In this document: positions 47,273-58,444 of the stretch, one piece after another
How the letters are laid out: each line of letters starts with the position of its first letter
Position numbering within the stretch: position 1 is the stretch's first letter
Assembly: GCF_026210795.1 (NCBI RefSeq)
Contig: NC_089442.1
Location: forward strand, 2,356,001-2,420,000
Direction of reading: 5' to 3'
Source of the DNA: Rhizophagus irregularis
Taxonomy: Eukaryota > Glomeromycota > Glomeromycetes > Glomerales > Glomeraceae
Length of the DNA: 64,000 bases
Translations under genes and position numbers: made by a program
Notes under the pieces: model-generated
Told to the model about the DNA's origin: nothing
Seen by the model: only the letters and a program-made list of their open reading frames with translations
Database searches by the model: none

Positions 47273-47700
47273 ACTGTATATTATATAGTATTTTGTATAA
47301 TAAAAATGTAACAAAATCAATATTTTAATTAAAGGTAGACAAATCAGCCCATATGTAAACTTTTTTAAAAATTGTAAAACTTAATAAAAAGTATAAAATA
47401 AAAAAAAGTTTATTAAAATTGAATATATTTCTAATTTATAACCTTTTAAATTTACTAATCAAGTAAAAGTGTAATCTATAACTTATTTTACTCCATTCTG
47501 CTAAAAATTCCCTTCGTAATAAATGCGAAAACATTATCACAGTTCAGTACAACTTCAATAACAAAATGGATCTTTTATTAGAATCAATAGGAAAATTTAT
47601 TGCTTTCATTACTGGATCTTCCTTAGACCAAGCCAATAAAGCTTCGTCTAAATAATGAGAATATGGAGGACAAATGCATAAAATTATGAAATAAAAGGCT
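47273..47700. other. AT-rich flank between the LINE and the second PolB pseudogene
   Basis: It contains a short frame from an ATG at 47565 (MDLLLESIGKFIAFITGSSL) that stops near 47653. I cannot tie it to a family. Otherwise nothing supported. Confidence 0.35.
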
Positions 47701-47714
47701 AACAGTTTCTGCTA

Positions 47715-49495
47715 TATGGTTCACTGGATTGATACAAATGAAATATGGGATCCATTTATATATTACAGAGAAAATGCAACAGAAGAATTTGTATAGCAAA
47801 TCGACGAAGAACTCAAACGAATCAATAGTGTATTAAAAGTAAAAGTAGATTACATTATAATAGAGAAAGCTAAAAAGGAATTCACTGAGGCAGTTAGTTG
47901 TTAGATATGTAATGGAAATTTCAATCAGGATAAAAAAGTTTGGGATCACTGCCACATTACAGGTAAATTTTATATAGCTGCATATAGTGCATGCAATCTT
48001 AAGCTTTAGATTAAGGCATGGAAAACCCCTATTCCAATAGTCTTCCACAATTTCTGTGGTTATAACTCCTACTTAGTTTGTGAATCTGTCAGACGATCAG
48101 TTAATGCTCATTAAATTTAAGTCATTGCAAAGACTTTTGAGCGTTATAAGTCTATGAAGGTAGGTCAATTTAAGTACATCGATAGCATGCAGTTTATGGA
48201 TTCTAGTCTTGCAAATCTCGCAAAAAATTTAGGGGCAGACAAACCTCTCATAAAGTGACACTTCAAAAACTTCTCACCTGAACATATTGATCTAATCACA
48301 CGTAAAGGAGTTTATCCTTATGAATATATTGACTCACATGATCGTTTCAAGAAGACAGAACTCCCATCTATTCATAACTTTTATAGTACCTTTGAAGGAA
48401 AAATCACGCTAATTATGAACATATACAAAAAGTTTGGCATGAGTATCACAATCTTTATTTCAAAACAGATGTACTCCTTCTTGCAAATATCTGGATAAAG
48501 TTTTGACAAACTGCTATGCATCATTATAGACTTGATCCAAGTCACTATGTCTTTGCTCCAGCACTTTCTTAGGATGGTATACTAAAGATGACTGGAGTCA
48601 AGATCGAATTCTTTACTGATATGGATATACATAACTTCACAGAAAAAATTAAACGAGAAGAAATATATAGTTATGGCTGGACACCACTTTTTAAAAGCCA
48701 ATAATTTTAAGATGGATGACTCCTTTAATCCCTTTAAACCTACCACCATGTAGATGCAAACAATCTGTATAGATGGGCTATGAGCTAGTACTTACCTATT
48801 GGAGAATATAAGTCATAAGTGAAAAGCATCACCAGAATATCTCAAACAGAATCCAGATAAGCAGAAGCAGATTCTTAATGTAATTCTTAATACAAACCAG
48901 ATTCGCCCCTTGGATATTTTCTAAATATCAAAACACACTTCCCTTTCAAGACCCATGACTATTTGAGAGACTTACCTCCTGCCGTAAAAAGTATTGCAGT
49001 AAAAAAGGATAGGTTAAACCAATATATTGCAAAACTTGTTGAGAACTTAGATAGAGGTAAGTTCCCCAAAACAGTAAAATTAGTCCTGCATCTTGGTAAG
49101 CACAAAGATTATGTTATCCACTACCAAGAGCTCCAGTATTACGTTAAGTTAGGTATGGTCGTAAATGAAGCCACATAAATCCTGTCATTCAAACAGATTA
49201 ACTGGTTAGCATCTTATATCGCAAAAAATACAAGCCTATGATAGCAGGCCAAAAATTCATTCAAAAAGGACTTCTTTAAACTCATGAATAACTCAGTCTA
49301 TGGTAGACTATAGAGAATTTACGTAAGTATCAGTCAAACTTATGAAAATGATCAATGAAAATGATGAGAAGAAATTCCTTAAAAAAGTCCGTAAGCCCTC
49401 TTCCTTCAAGTATGCTCGTCAACTTGACAACACACTTGTGGATGCACATATGGGAAAGGTCAGTATAATTCTCAATAAGCCTATCATTGTCGGTA
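47715..49495 (+). pseudogene. Second family B DNA polymerase with endonuclease VII-like zinc motif, heavily decayed
   Basis: A relic of the Polinton / organellar-plasmid type PolB common in invertebrate and fungal genomes. Landmarks across many stops and frames: KVWDHCHITGKFYIAAYSAC NL (endonuclease VII-like HNH/zinc motif), PIPIVFHNFCGYNSYLVCES (exonuclease region), KYIDSMQFMDSSLANLAKNL, GVYPYEYIDSHDRFKKTELP, MTGVKIEFFTDMDIHNFTEK, HVDANNLYRWAMS (polymerase motif A, D-x2-NLY), YLRDLPPAVKSIAVKKDRLN, YHYQEL-type strands, FFKLMNNSVYGRL (motif B) and MGKVSIILNKPIIVG. The coding trace stops where a GGTCC-rich repeat element begins, at about 49497. No matching TIRs were identified. Confidence 0.8.
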
Positions 49496-49496
49496 G

Positions 49497-50105
49497 GGAT
49501 GGTAAAGTCCTAGGTCCTGGACCTAAAGACCTGGTCCTAGGACCTGGTCTGCAGATCTTTAGGTCCAAATTTATGACCAGAAGCGGACCAGGTCCTAAAA
49601 AGTCCTAGCCAATAAGGTTATAAGAGATCTATATGTTTAAATTATATATGTATAATTTGCTGTAAATTTGATTTTAAGTAATTATAAATTATAAAAAAGT
49701 GCACTGCAATATTGCAATACAATTTTTATATTATTAAAATCATATAAAAAATGAGTTGCGATATCGGGATTCACATTTTTATATTAAAATCAATATAAAA
49801 AAGTGAATCGCGATACCGCAACTCACTTTTTTTATATAAAATCAATATAAAAAAGTGAATCGCGATACCGCAACTCACTTTTTTTATATAAAATCAATAT
49901 AAAAAAGTGAATCCCGATACCGCAACTCACTTTTTTTATATAAAATCAATATAAAAAAGTGAATCCCGATATCGCAACTCACTTTTTTTATATTTAATTA
50001 TTACTAAAATTCATAAAATCTATAAATAACTTGGTCAGGACCAGGTTCTGGAACCAGGTCCAGGACTGGTCCTAACAGGACCTGGTCCGCAGGTCCGTTC
50101 AATAG
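49497..50105. mobile_element. GGTCC-rich non-coding element with central 52-bp tandem repeats
   Basis: Both ends are dense in GGTCC/GGACC words (left CCTAGGTCCTGGACCTAAAG; right CAGGACCTGGTCCGCAGG), so the ends can pair. The centre holds four tandem 52-bp units. It interrupts the PolB pseudogene. Exact borders and TSD are not resolved. Confidence 0.55.
49801..49992. repeat. Four 52-bp tandem repeats, each self-complementary
   Basis: Units begin AAGTGAATC at 49801, 49853, 49905 and 49957. Each has GTGAATCSCGATAYCGCAAC and ACTCACTTTTTTTATAT, so GTGA...TCAC pair within a unit. A related inverted half unit precedes them at about 49750. Confidence 0.8.
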
Positions 50106-50439
50106 GAATCAATTGATTGTTATTACAAAATTAAAAATAAGCTAAATACATAAAAATCATTAACAATTAGACAAAATTAGACTTAATTTTGTCCAACATT
50201 CGGCAATTTGAAATTTGGACGAATGTCTAGTAAAAAATTGACGAATAGTTTATTTCCGATTTTTAATGAATTTTTGCCGATTTGTGATTGCCAAGTGGCA
50301 GGCGTTACGGTGCAAATCGTCCATAAAATTAGTTGCCAATTTTTTTGGTACTGATCGGCTAAGGTCAGACCGAATTTCGTCCAACATTCGGCAATTTAAA
50401 ATTTTGCCGAAATGGACTATTCTGACCAGTGAAGTTTAC
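50106..50439. other. AT-rich DNA with a short internal repeat
   Basis: Two copies of a GTCCAACATTCGGCAATTT phrase (about 50189 and 50379) lie about 190 bp apart, each followed by a polypurine/A-rich tract. No coding sequence. Confidence 0.45.
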
Positions 50440-51387
50440 GAATTTTTAACAAAATTCAGCCAGAATTTTTTTATTTGAAAGCTGATCATAGATAGTTTTT
50501 ATGTAACAAATAAATAAATATGATTAATTAAAAATATAAAAAAGTTTTCTCATTGCAAAATAATATAAAAAATTATGAAATTCTCACTTTTTTCAGCAAT
50601 GGGCCAACTCTTTAAAATTTTAGAAAATTTTCTTTATTTTTAATACAAGAAAGCTACAATTGATTGGCTTTCAAATAAAAAAAGTTTGACTGAATTTTGT
50701 AGAAAATTCGTTAAGTTTCATATAGACTAAAATTTGTCAATTAGGCCGCACCAATTCAATTTTTCGTTTAACATAACCCCTTCCCCCCTGTTTTTGGATT
50801 TTTTATGTAAAAAAAATACATGTAATTTAGGCCGGAATTATACAAATCTTTAAGTATTGGCCGGAATTATCATTCAAAATTTTTGCTCACTCTTTTGGTC
50901 AAAATTTTGGCCAATATTAATGATAATTCTGGTCATGTATTGTATTTTATGTATTATTTTTTGTCCTCCCCCCCCCTCCCCTCTAGATTGGGGCCCTTAT
51001 GTTATGTTAAACAAAGAATTGGCTTGGAGCAGCCTTATTGTTAATTTTACTATGTAATACAAATTTTTATAAGATTTACTAGTAAAATTGTTGATTTTCA
51101 GGCTATATAAAACTTTATGAATTCTCAATGAAATTCAGTCAAAATTTTTTTATTTGAAAGCGAATCAATTGTAGCTTTCATGTATTAAAAAATAAAGAAA
51201 ATTTTCTAAAATTTTAAAGAGTTGACCCATTGCTGAAAAAAAGTGAGAATTTTATAATTTTTTATATTATTTTGCAATGAGAAAATTTTTTTATATTTAT
51301 TTTAATATATAAAAACTATCTACAATCAACTTTCAAATAAAAAAATTCTGGCTGAATTTTATTAAAAATTCATAAATTTATATGCAA
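50440..51387. mobile_element. About 950-bp foldback element
   Basis: The arms 50440-50715 and 51110-51387 are inverted copies sharing TTCAGCCAGAATTTTTTTAT, TTGAAAGC, CAGCAATGGGYCAACTC and TTTAAAATTTTAGAAAATTT. Pairing continues inward (GCCGCACCAATTC with GAATTGGCTTGGAGCAGC; GTTTAACATAAC with GTTATGTTAAAC) to a centre near 50900. A C-run (50965-50982) and another near 50785 sit at matching places. No ORF. TSD not found. Confidence 0.75.
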
Positions 51388-51688
51388 CGTGAAAATTGCT
51401 ATGTAAATTTTGTCAAATCTGGTAATTTATTGTAGGGAGTGTATAATAAAATATATTAAAAACATATTAAACATATATGCTAATCTACACCGTAACTCTA
51501 AATTTTTGAGATAACTCCAAATTATTATAGCCAATAATAATGATGGTTAATCATCTAACACATTTAGCATCACTAAAAATTAATATGCAGTATTTTTCAG
51601 ATTTTCTGTTATTCATAGTACTAAAGTGATCTGTTGCACAATTTTTTAACATCAACTTTTTTATTTTACGCGTTTTACTGTATTTCAA

Positions 51689-51930
51689 TGTCAAATTCTA
51701 AGCAAAGACCTTATGAGCAGGAAAACTATTCTGCTTCACCTGAAATAATATATTATGGTGACCAGAAATTTAACTATACTGTTATTCAAAAAAGTGTCTA
51801 CCCACCAGTTGCGCAATTGAAATTTACAGAAGCACCTAATTATTTTCCTGTGTCTTATAATTATATTATCAAAACTACCTGGGCCGGTCTAATAACTGTC
51901 AAATTATTTAATGTTCCATATATTATATAA
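51689..51930 (+). CDS. Short hypothetical ORF (possible first exon of an unknown gene)
   Basis: The ATG at 51689 opens MSNSKQRPYEQENYSASPEI then IYYGDQKFNYTVIQKSVYPP and a stop at 51930. A donor-like GT near 51900 could splice to a frame at 51976 (HQVVLVQSTFDASVELHN). Composition is protein-like, unlike the flanks. No family recognised. It could be the 5' part of the pseudogene that follows. Confidence 0.4.
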
Positions 51931-52166
51931 AAAGTAATTCACATTACTTAATTTGTTTTAAAAATAATTTTCAGCACCAAGTTGTTTTAGTTCAATCTAC
52001 ATTTGATGCTTCTGTTGAATTACATAATGTAAGTTTTAATTCAATTATATTTTTATTTTTTGTATAAACTCGCAAAGATAATAACTTCAAATAAAAAAAC
52101 TGCAGTTTCTGGAATTCATCTCTATAGACTTCAATTAAAATGTATTAATAAAAATCGCAAAAGCAA

Positions 52167-52425
52167 ACCATAAGTAAGGTTGCTTGTCTAAACCTCTTCA
52201 AAATCCTATGATTAGTTTCATCAAAATTTTACTATAGATTTATTATAGTTTCAGCAGAGTTTCAGCAGTTTCGGCATTTATAATAAGTTTCAGCAGTTTC
52301 GCCTTTCTTCAAAATTTTGCCAGTTTTTTAATATAACTTTAATATAGTTTAGGCAGAATTTCGCTTTTTGGCGAAACACCATCTTGCCTAAACCCTAGGT
52401 TTCGGCAAGCAACCTTAACCATGGG
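52167..52425. mobile_element. 243-bp MITE, copy A (TAAGGTTGC termini)
   Basis: The element at 52175-52417 has ends TAAGGTTGCTTGTCTAAACC / GGTTTCGGCAAGCAACCTTA. Flanking 8-mers are ACCATAAG and ACCATGGG, two mismatches, suggesting an old 8-bp TSD. The interior is rich in GAAACTG/CAGTTTC words. It is the reverse-orientation match of 58736-58979. Confidence 0.75.
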
Positions 52426-52479
52426 CATTAAAACTACATGATGAATCAAGTAAAATTACACAAATCAGACATGCTAAAA

Positions 52480-54179
52480 GTCTTGCAAAATGTGCACAAA
52501 TAAACTTTGAAAATTCAATTTAAAATTACTACAATCCTAAAGACCGCATTGTCTTAAAGACATTGGAGTTTACTGTACAAAATGAAGATTATTATATAAC
52601 ATTTGGAGAAAAAAACCCTAATAAGCAAAAATAAAAATTGCAATCAGTGGTTCGTATACAAGATGTAGAAAATGTTCCACATAATGCATATCGCTATTTT
52701 GCAGCTATGGAATCAAAATTACCTTGGGAGTATGCTATTTCTTAAACTTGCCAAGAGATTGATGCACACATGAAACAATTAATACCAATTAATTTTGTTG
52801 ACTTAACTCCTAATATTACACCCATTTTTTCAGAAAACCCTGATATAACTGATCTGATAATTGTTGAGCAAGTTAACAGTGCAATTGGTAAAGGTGCATA
52901 TCGAAGTATTAAAAAAATTCTTAAATATATAGTACCAGCATATATTCAAAATGAAAAATTAGATCCAGCATCGCCAATTATTCATTTTCGTATCTCTGGT
53001 GATGGTCATAATGTTATACAAAAGGTAAAACACGTTATGATCACTGTAGCATTATTAGATGATTCAGCAAATCTTTTTGGGCCAAATTACCATTATACAG
53101 TTGTTCTTTTTCCAGGAACTGAAAATTATTCAACCTTAAAAATTGCTGCAAATGCTCTTATTCAAGAATTGCAAGAGCTAAGCAGTATTGGAATGGTTAT
53201 TGATAATATAGTTTAAAACTTTAAGCTTTATTTTAGCTCTGATTAGAAGTTTTTTGCCATCTGCTTGGGTTTTAATGTGACAAACTCCAATTATTTTTGT
53301 CCATAGTGTGAGATAGCTAAGAATCAACGTAAAGATAGGCAAACTGAATAGATAATTAGTAAAAAGATAAGTATTTTGAATGAAAATCCAAAAGCATATC
53401 CAGGTTATCACTCACCTCCACTTTTTAATATGATTTTACTTGACCATTATGTGCCAGATAAACTTCATATTATGTTGTATATTACTGATCGTTTATAGAA
53501 ATTAGTGCTACTAGAAATCAAAAATGAGGGATTATTTAATGATATAACTTGAAATATTATAATTAAAAAAATGGAAACCTTAAAAATCCATTTTGAATTT
53601 TAGAAGATTTGTGATACTGATGATAATTGGTGTTATACTTCACTGATAAAAAATGATAAGCTTTGTCGGTGTTCTTCAAAATTTAATTTGGCTAAGCTTT
53701 TTAATCCAGAACGTGCTGTATTAATTAGAAGTTTATGGAATGGATTTGCTGAATTGTATGATCTTTTGGAAAAAAAAGAAACAAATCCACACTATTTTTG
53801 CTTAAAAGCAAAAGAATGGTATGAGTTATTTTTAAAAAAAACTGTAGTAAATCCCGAGACTAATATTATTTTAGTACAAGGACTTTATCGATCTTCAGAT
53901 TTAATTTCTTATATTCATGTCTTAGTATCACATATTTGGGAATTTATGTTTAAACATCAAAAGTGGGGATTAAATTCTTTTTTGTGCAGTGCTGTCAAAA
54001 AAAAAAATCATAATCATATTTCTTATTTTTTTCGTAAAACTCTTAAGAATAGTGGAAAGTTTCAAAATAAAACTTCAGCTATTCGAGAGATTATGGAACA
54101 TGAAAATTGGCTTTTTTTTTATACTCAAAATAATATTCCTCTTTCATATTCTAAACCTCAATATATTCATATTTTATAG
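52480..54179 (+). pseudogene. Decayed gene of an unknown, probably multicopy family
   Basis: One protein trace continues through many stops: DRIVLKTLEFTVQNEDYYIT, RIQDVENVPHNAYRYFAAME, VNSAIGKGAYRSIKKILKYI, IIHFRISGDGHNVIQKVKHV, DSANLFGPNYHYTVVLFPGT, then NSNYFCP.CEIAKNQR (a C-x2-C with a stop inside), LLDHYVPDKLHIMLYITDRL, FNPERAVLIRSLWNGFAELY and VLVSHIWEFMFKHQKWGLNS, ending at 54179. The two longest open pieces are 52770-53216 and 53688-54179. The style (ISGDG strand, C-x2-C, a central DHYVPD..H) recalls uncharacterised, repeat-associated proteins of fungi and basal animals. I do not assign a function; a transposase origin is possible. Confidence 0.6.
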
Positions 54180-54370
54180 ATTTTAATGTTTTATATAGAA
54201 TATTTTTGTAAATATATTAACATTTTTTGGCAATTATTGCAATAAAAAAAAATATTATGTATTTATTTATAAATCAGTGTGACAAAATTCGCATCACTCT
54301 ATAATAAGTTTAAATTTATTTTTGCCGTTGTACTTAAAATATATTTAGAAATCAATTTTTATTTATTATA

Positions 54371-54874
54371 TACAGTCATAACTTGATATAACGATTCGGG
54401 ATAAACCGATTTTGGCCCATAACGAACTTTTTTCTTAAACCAAAACCATCTATAATCAATTATATCACTATATACCGACTTTATTATAAATTTCGCGATA
54501 TTACATATAACGAAGTTAATCATAAAACCAGTCATACTTATTTATTCGCGATAAACTGATACCATACTAATTCCAGCCAGAATTAACGATTGTCTCAGCC
54601 AGCATTATTCAACGCAGCAGACCACCAATTCTCAATTTCGGTGCATCTATTTACAAGATTCTGTATGATAACATTGTATTGAACTATTGGTATTATAAAT
54701 ACATTTTAAGGTGATAAAATTTGACTTTATATTGATATACTTTTTTAGATATACCGGTTTTATACTTTTTAATATATCAATCGGTATAATAGAAATATTT
54801 GATTTATCGAATATTCGATATAACGACCCAAGATAGCTTGAACGGAGGGTTCGTTATATCGAGTTCTGACTGTA
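54371..54874. mobile_element. Tc1/mariner-type MITE (500 bp)
   Basis: 54373-54872 has termini CAGTCATAACTTGATATAAC and GTTATATCGAGTTCTGACTG, flanked by TA on both sides. CAGTCA plus a TA duplication is the mariner/Tc1 (pogo-like) pattern. The interior has repeated CGATATAACGA-type words and no ORF. Confidence 0.75.
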
Positions 54875-54889
54875 TATATACATGTGATA

Positions 54890-55024
54890 AAAAATTTTAA
54901 TAAATTTCCTTACTAATAAAACAATTTAAAAATTCTATAAAAATATCTATTTAAATTTGTTTTATTTAAAAATGCATATATATAAAATCCGCTTCACAAT
55001 AATTTTCTTTTGCATTCTTTTTAG
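54890..55024 (-). pseudogene. C2H2 zinc-finger family pseudogene, 3' segment
   Basis: Minus-strand sequence continuing the frame of 56491-56224 after hAT MITE copy 2 is removed: KKNAKENYCEADFIYMH and FLNKTNLN. The join at the 8-bp TSD is in frame. Confidence 0.55.
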
Positions 55025-56223
55025 CTTTAATCTAAAGTTCTGAACAGGTCGGTTTAGTCCAGATTATAGACAGTTCAGATTAGAGTCAAAATCTGTAAGA
55101 ACTGAACTGAAAAACTGGCAGTTTGGTTCAGTTTAATCCGATTTTTTATAAAAATGTGATAAATCAAATAGTCACCCACCTAGTGATCGTATAAAGTCGA
55201 TCCATATATCATTGGATTCGTCTTGACGAGACGTGTTGAATGGTAGTAAGATCATATCTCTACCATCTATAGATCACATGTTAATCCATGCTAAATGATT
55301 TATCAATAATTGGAATTATCAAACTATTTATCGATGCTAGAGATATGATCTTAGCGTCATTCAACGCATCTCAGTGAGATGAATCCAATGAATATAAATT
55401 CGTTCGTGTATGGTCACTGGATGGCGAATAATGTCAAGTTTCACATTTTTTTAAAATTTTTGAACATTAAAAATTAAAAATTCTGATACATAAATTTATT
55501 TGTCGTCTAATAGTCGTACAAATATGAATTAGAACTCATTGGATTCGTCTCGATGAGACAAGTCGAATGGTGATGAGATCATATCTCTAGCATCAATAGA
55601 TCGTAAGTTAATTCACACTAAATGATTTATAAAAAGTTGGCATTAGCAAGCTATTTATCGATGCCAGAGACATGATCTTACCACCATTCGACTCATCTCA
55701 TTGAGACGAATCCAATGAGTCCTAATTCATATTTGTAAGATTATTGGACAACAAATAAATTTATGTATCGGAATTTTTAATTTTTAACGCTTAAAAATTT
55801 TAAAAAAATGCGAAACTTCGACATTATTCGCCATCCATGTGGCTATTACGACGAATTTATATTCATTGGATTTGTCTATGGCATAAAAATCATGTCTCTA
55901 GCATCGATAGATAACTTGATAATTCAATTATTGATAAATCATTTAGCATGGGTTAACATGCGATCTATCAATGCTAGAGATATGATCTTATCACCATTCA
56001 AAGCGTTTCATCGAGACAAATCCAATGATATATAGATCGACTTTGTATGATCACTAGGTGGGCGGCTATTTGATTTTTCGCATTTTTATAAAAAATCAGA
56101 TTAAACTGAACCAAACCACCAGTTTTTCGGTTCTAATACTCAAACTGAACTGAACTGAATTTTGAGCCGGTTTCAGATCAGTTTTCCAGTTTAACCTGAA
56201 CTGTTAGGAGCTTTACTTTAATC
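55025..56223. mobile_element. hAT-type palindromic MITE, copy 2 (1183 bp) with 8-bp TSD
   Basis: 55033-56215 has termini TAAAGTTCTGAACAG and GAGCTTTA and a perfect TSD CTTTAATC (55025-55032, 56216-56223). As in copy 1, foldback modules carry TCTAGCATCRATAGATC and ATGGTRRTAARATCAT. It is more diverged from the consensus than copy 1. Inserted into a zinc-finger pseudogene. Confidence 0.88.
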
Positions 56224-57200
56224 TTCCATTCAATAGTGACTTCTTCAGGATTATATTTTGATTTGTGCCTTTTAGTGATTATACCTTTAGCACAATTGGC
56301 CACAATAGCTAATGGATTATTTTTTAAATGTTGAGGCAGATTATCAAACAAGACAACGTAGGTTTGTTATTCTTCATTATAAAATCTTTGACCTCATAAT
56401 GGATTATTCAAGATTTCACTTAATGTTTGATATCCAATAGTACCTCAGAAAATACATTTGTAAATATTTTTATTGCTATGAAGCCTATGATGGCAAATAT
56501 AAAGCTCCGAACGGTTCAGTTCAGTTCCATTTTTCAGTTCTTTTCTGATTGAATAGAATCTGTTTTGCGTAATAACTTGCCATCCAGTGATCGTAGAAAC
56601 CCGATCAATGGCTCGTTAGAATCGTCTCGTCGAAACGGTTTGAATGGTACTAAAATCATCTTTCTAGCATTGATAGATGGCAAGTTAATTTTGCCAATTT
56701 TTCAAAAAATAACTCACCATCTATCAATACTAGAAAGATGATTTTAGTACCATTCAAACCGTCTTGACAAGACGATTCCAACGAGCTATTGATCAGGTTT
56801 TTACGATTACTGGATGGTGAGTTATTGCGCAAAACAGATTCTATTTAATCAGAAAAGAACTGAAAAATAGAACTGAACTGAACCGTTCGGAGCTTTAGGT
56901 AAATATATTCTTTGAAAATATCAAAAAAACTGATGCTCAGTACAAGCAAGAGATACTAATTGGCAACCTTCCTTTTTGAATATATTTGGAAGTTTGCAAT
57001 GAATTAAATAAACCAGAATATTTTTAAAATTTTTATTATTTATTTCTGACAAATTATCTAAATTATTTCATGAAATGTTATATTTTTTCATAATAGTCAA
57101 ATGCCGTGAAAGTCCGCTTTACTTCTTGAATATTTTTTGACAAGTGAAACAGGAAAATTCTGATGTAGTTATGAGTGGAATAGTGCTTGACATATTAATA
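56224..57200 (-). pseudogene. C2H2 zinc-finger family pseudogene, split by two MITEs
   Basis: Minus-strand reading from about 57200: TIPLITTSEFSCFTCQKIFK, a stop, then SGLSRHLTI (C-x2-C-x12-H type finger), HCKLPNIFKKEGCQLVSL and up to MITE copy 3. Beyond it (56491-56224): GTIGYQTLSEILNNPL, QTYVVLFDNLPQHLKNNPLA and IVANCAKGIITKRHKSKYNP, running in frame into MITE copy 2 and out again. Zinc-finger proteins of this layout are, as far as I know, numerous in Rhizophagus genomes. A few stops show it is dead. Confidence 0.65.
56492..56905. mobile_element. hAT-type palindromic MITE, copy 3 (398 bp)
   Basis: 56500-56897 has termini TAAAGCTCCGAACGGTTCAG and its near-perfect inverse. Flanking 8-mers GGCAAATA and GGTAAATA differ at one base. 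It has a single foldback module with TCTAGCATTGATAGATGG, so it is a one-module version of copies 1 and 2. Confidence 0.88.
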
Positions 57201-57573
57201 TTACCACAATACCACTACAATAATCTGAAAAGTTAAGCATAACGATAAGAATACTTTTTAAATACTTTATAAATATTATTTTATAAATTTTTAAAAGTTA
57301 CCATTAGTAATAGTCAATATTGAAATCACGAGATGCCAGTTACCTTCTGCTACTCAAGCTCATCAGTTTTTGGTTCTGCTTATCAGTTTGACGTGTTTTT
57401 TCATATGTTTTTTTTTTATTTTAGGGTGAGTTCACTAAATTTGATCATTTGATTTTTTTTTTTACTAATTGATGTAGTATAATGTTGATCAAAATTATTA
57501 TGATTTGGGGTCTAAAATTTGATCCAATTTTGATAATTAGCTAATATGATTTAATTTTTATATATGTTTTGTA
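57201..57573. other. AT-rich DNA, no gene seen
   Basis: No coding sequence or clear repeat before the first mini-element. Confidence 0.4.
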
Positions 57574-57645
57574 TATAGTCATACTTCTTTATAATTATGG
57601 AAAATGGCTTGTCTCAAATATGTGACTATAAAGAGAGTTGACTGT
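57574..57645. mobile_element. 72-bp mini-element with CAGTCAACTCTCTTTATAGT-type end, copy 1
   Basis: TATAGTCATACTTCTTTATA ... ACTATAAAGAGAGTTGACTG followed by TA. The two ends are inverted relatives. A second copy lies at 58372-58444. It resembles a minimal Tc1/mariner MITE. Confidence 0.6.
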
Positions 57646-57699
57646 AATCACAGTAATATAAAGAATATATTAAATAACTTGGCATTTAATAATTGTACA

Positions 57700-58280
57700 A
57701 AAGATGTACCATAGCTTGTTAGAATCATCTCACTAAGATGAATCGAATGGTAGTAGTTTTATTTTTTTATAATAACTGGCTAATGAGTTATTCAACAAAA
57801 TGTTTAACATCGGCATTATAATATTTCTTGATTTACATTTACTGTGCCATTTAACATTTTGCTAAATTTTTCAGTACCTAATGATTATAAAAAAGATGAT
57901 TAATAGCTCATTGGAATCGTTTCATCAAAATGAATTGAATAGTAGTAAGATCATTTCTCTGTGATCAATATTAACAGAATTACTACTTAAAAGCCATTTA
58001 ATATTTTTTAATTTTGAAAATTGATCTAGTAATTGGATTTTGATGTATCTTATACCATTAGATTCATTTCATCAAGACGAATTAAATAGTAATAAGATTG
58101 TCTCTTTAGGATTAATATTAGCAGAGTTATTACACAAAAACTATTAATATTTTTTAATTTCAAAAATTAATCTAGTAATTGGATTTTGATGTATTTTATA
58201 CCATTAAAACTGTCTCATCAAGACAAATCAAATGGCAGTAAGATCATCTCTTTATGATTAACTGAATATTGACGGAGTTA
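57700..58280. repeat. Degenerate direct repeats related to the hAT MITE modules
   Basis: At least three units (from about 57710, 57895 and 58055) contain TCATYTCATCAAGACGAATT-like and ATAGTARTAAGATCATCTCT-like sequence, echoing the TCGTCTC.GAGACGA and ATGGTGGTAAAATCATGTCTC words of the MITE modules. They are too decayed to define ends. Confidence 0.5.
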
Positions 58281-58371
58281 CAATATAATAAAGTTTTAAA
58301 TATAATTCTAACCAAAATTATGTTAATTTTTAGCCAAAATTTTGATATAGGCAAATATAAGAAATTTTTTA

Positions 58372-58444
58372 TATAGTCACATCTCTTTATAATCACCAAA
58401 TATGAACTGTCCCAAATGTGTGACTATAAAGAGAGTTGACTGTA
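58372..58444. mobile_element. 73-bp mini-element, copy 2
   Basis: TATAGTCACATCTCTTTATA ... ACTATAAAGAGAGTTGACTG then TA. Same family and orientation as 57574-57645. Confidence 0.6.

Noticed and set aside
49801-49992. Possible CRISPR array
   Set aside because: The units are uninterrupted tandem repeats with no unique spacers, in a eukaryotic setting.
55808-56035. Plus-strand 75-aa ORF
   Set aside because: It lies wholly in the third foldback module of MITE copy 2, and its sequence is the TCTAGCATCGATAG palindrome translated.
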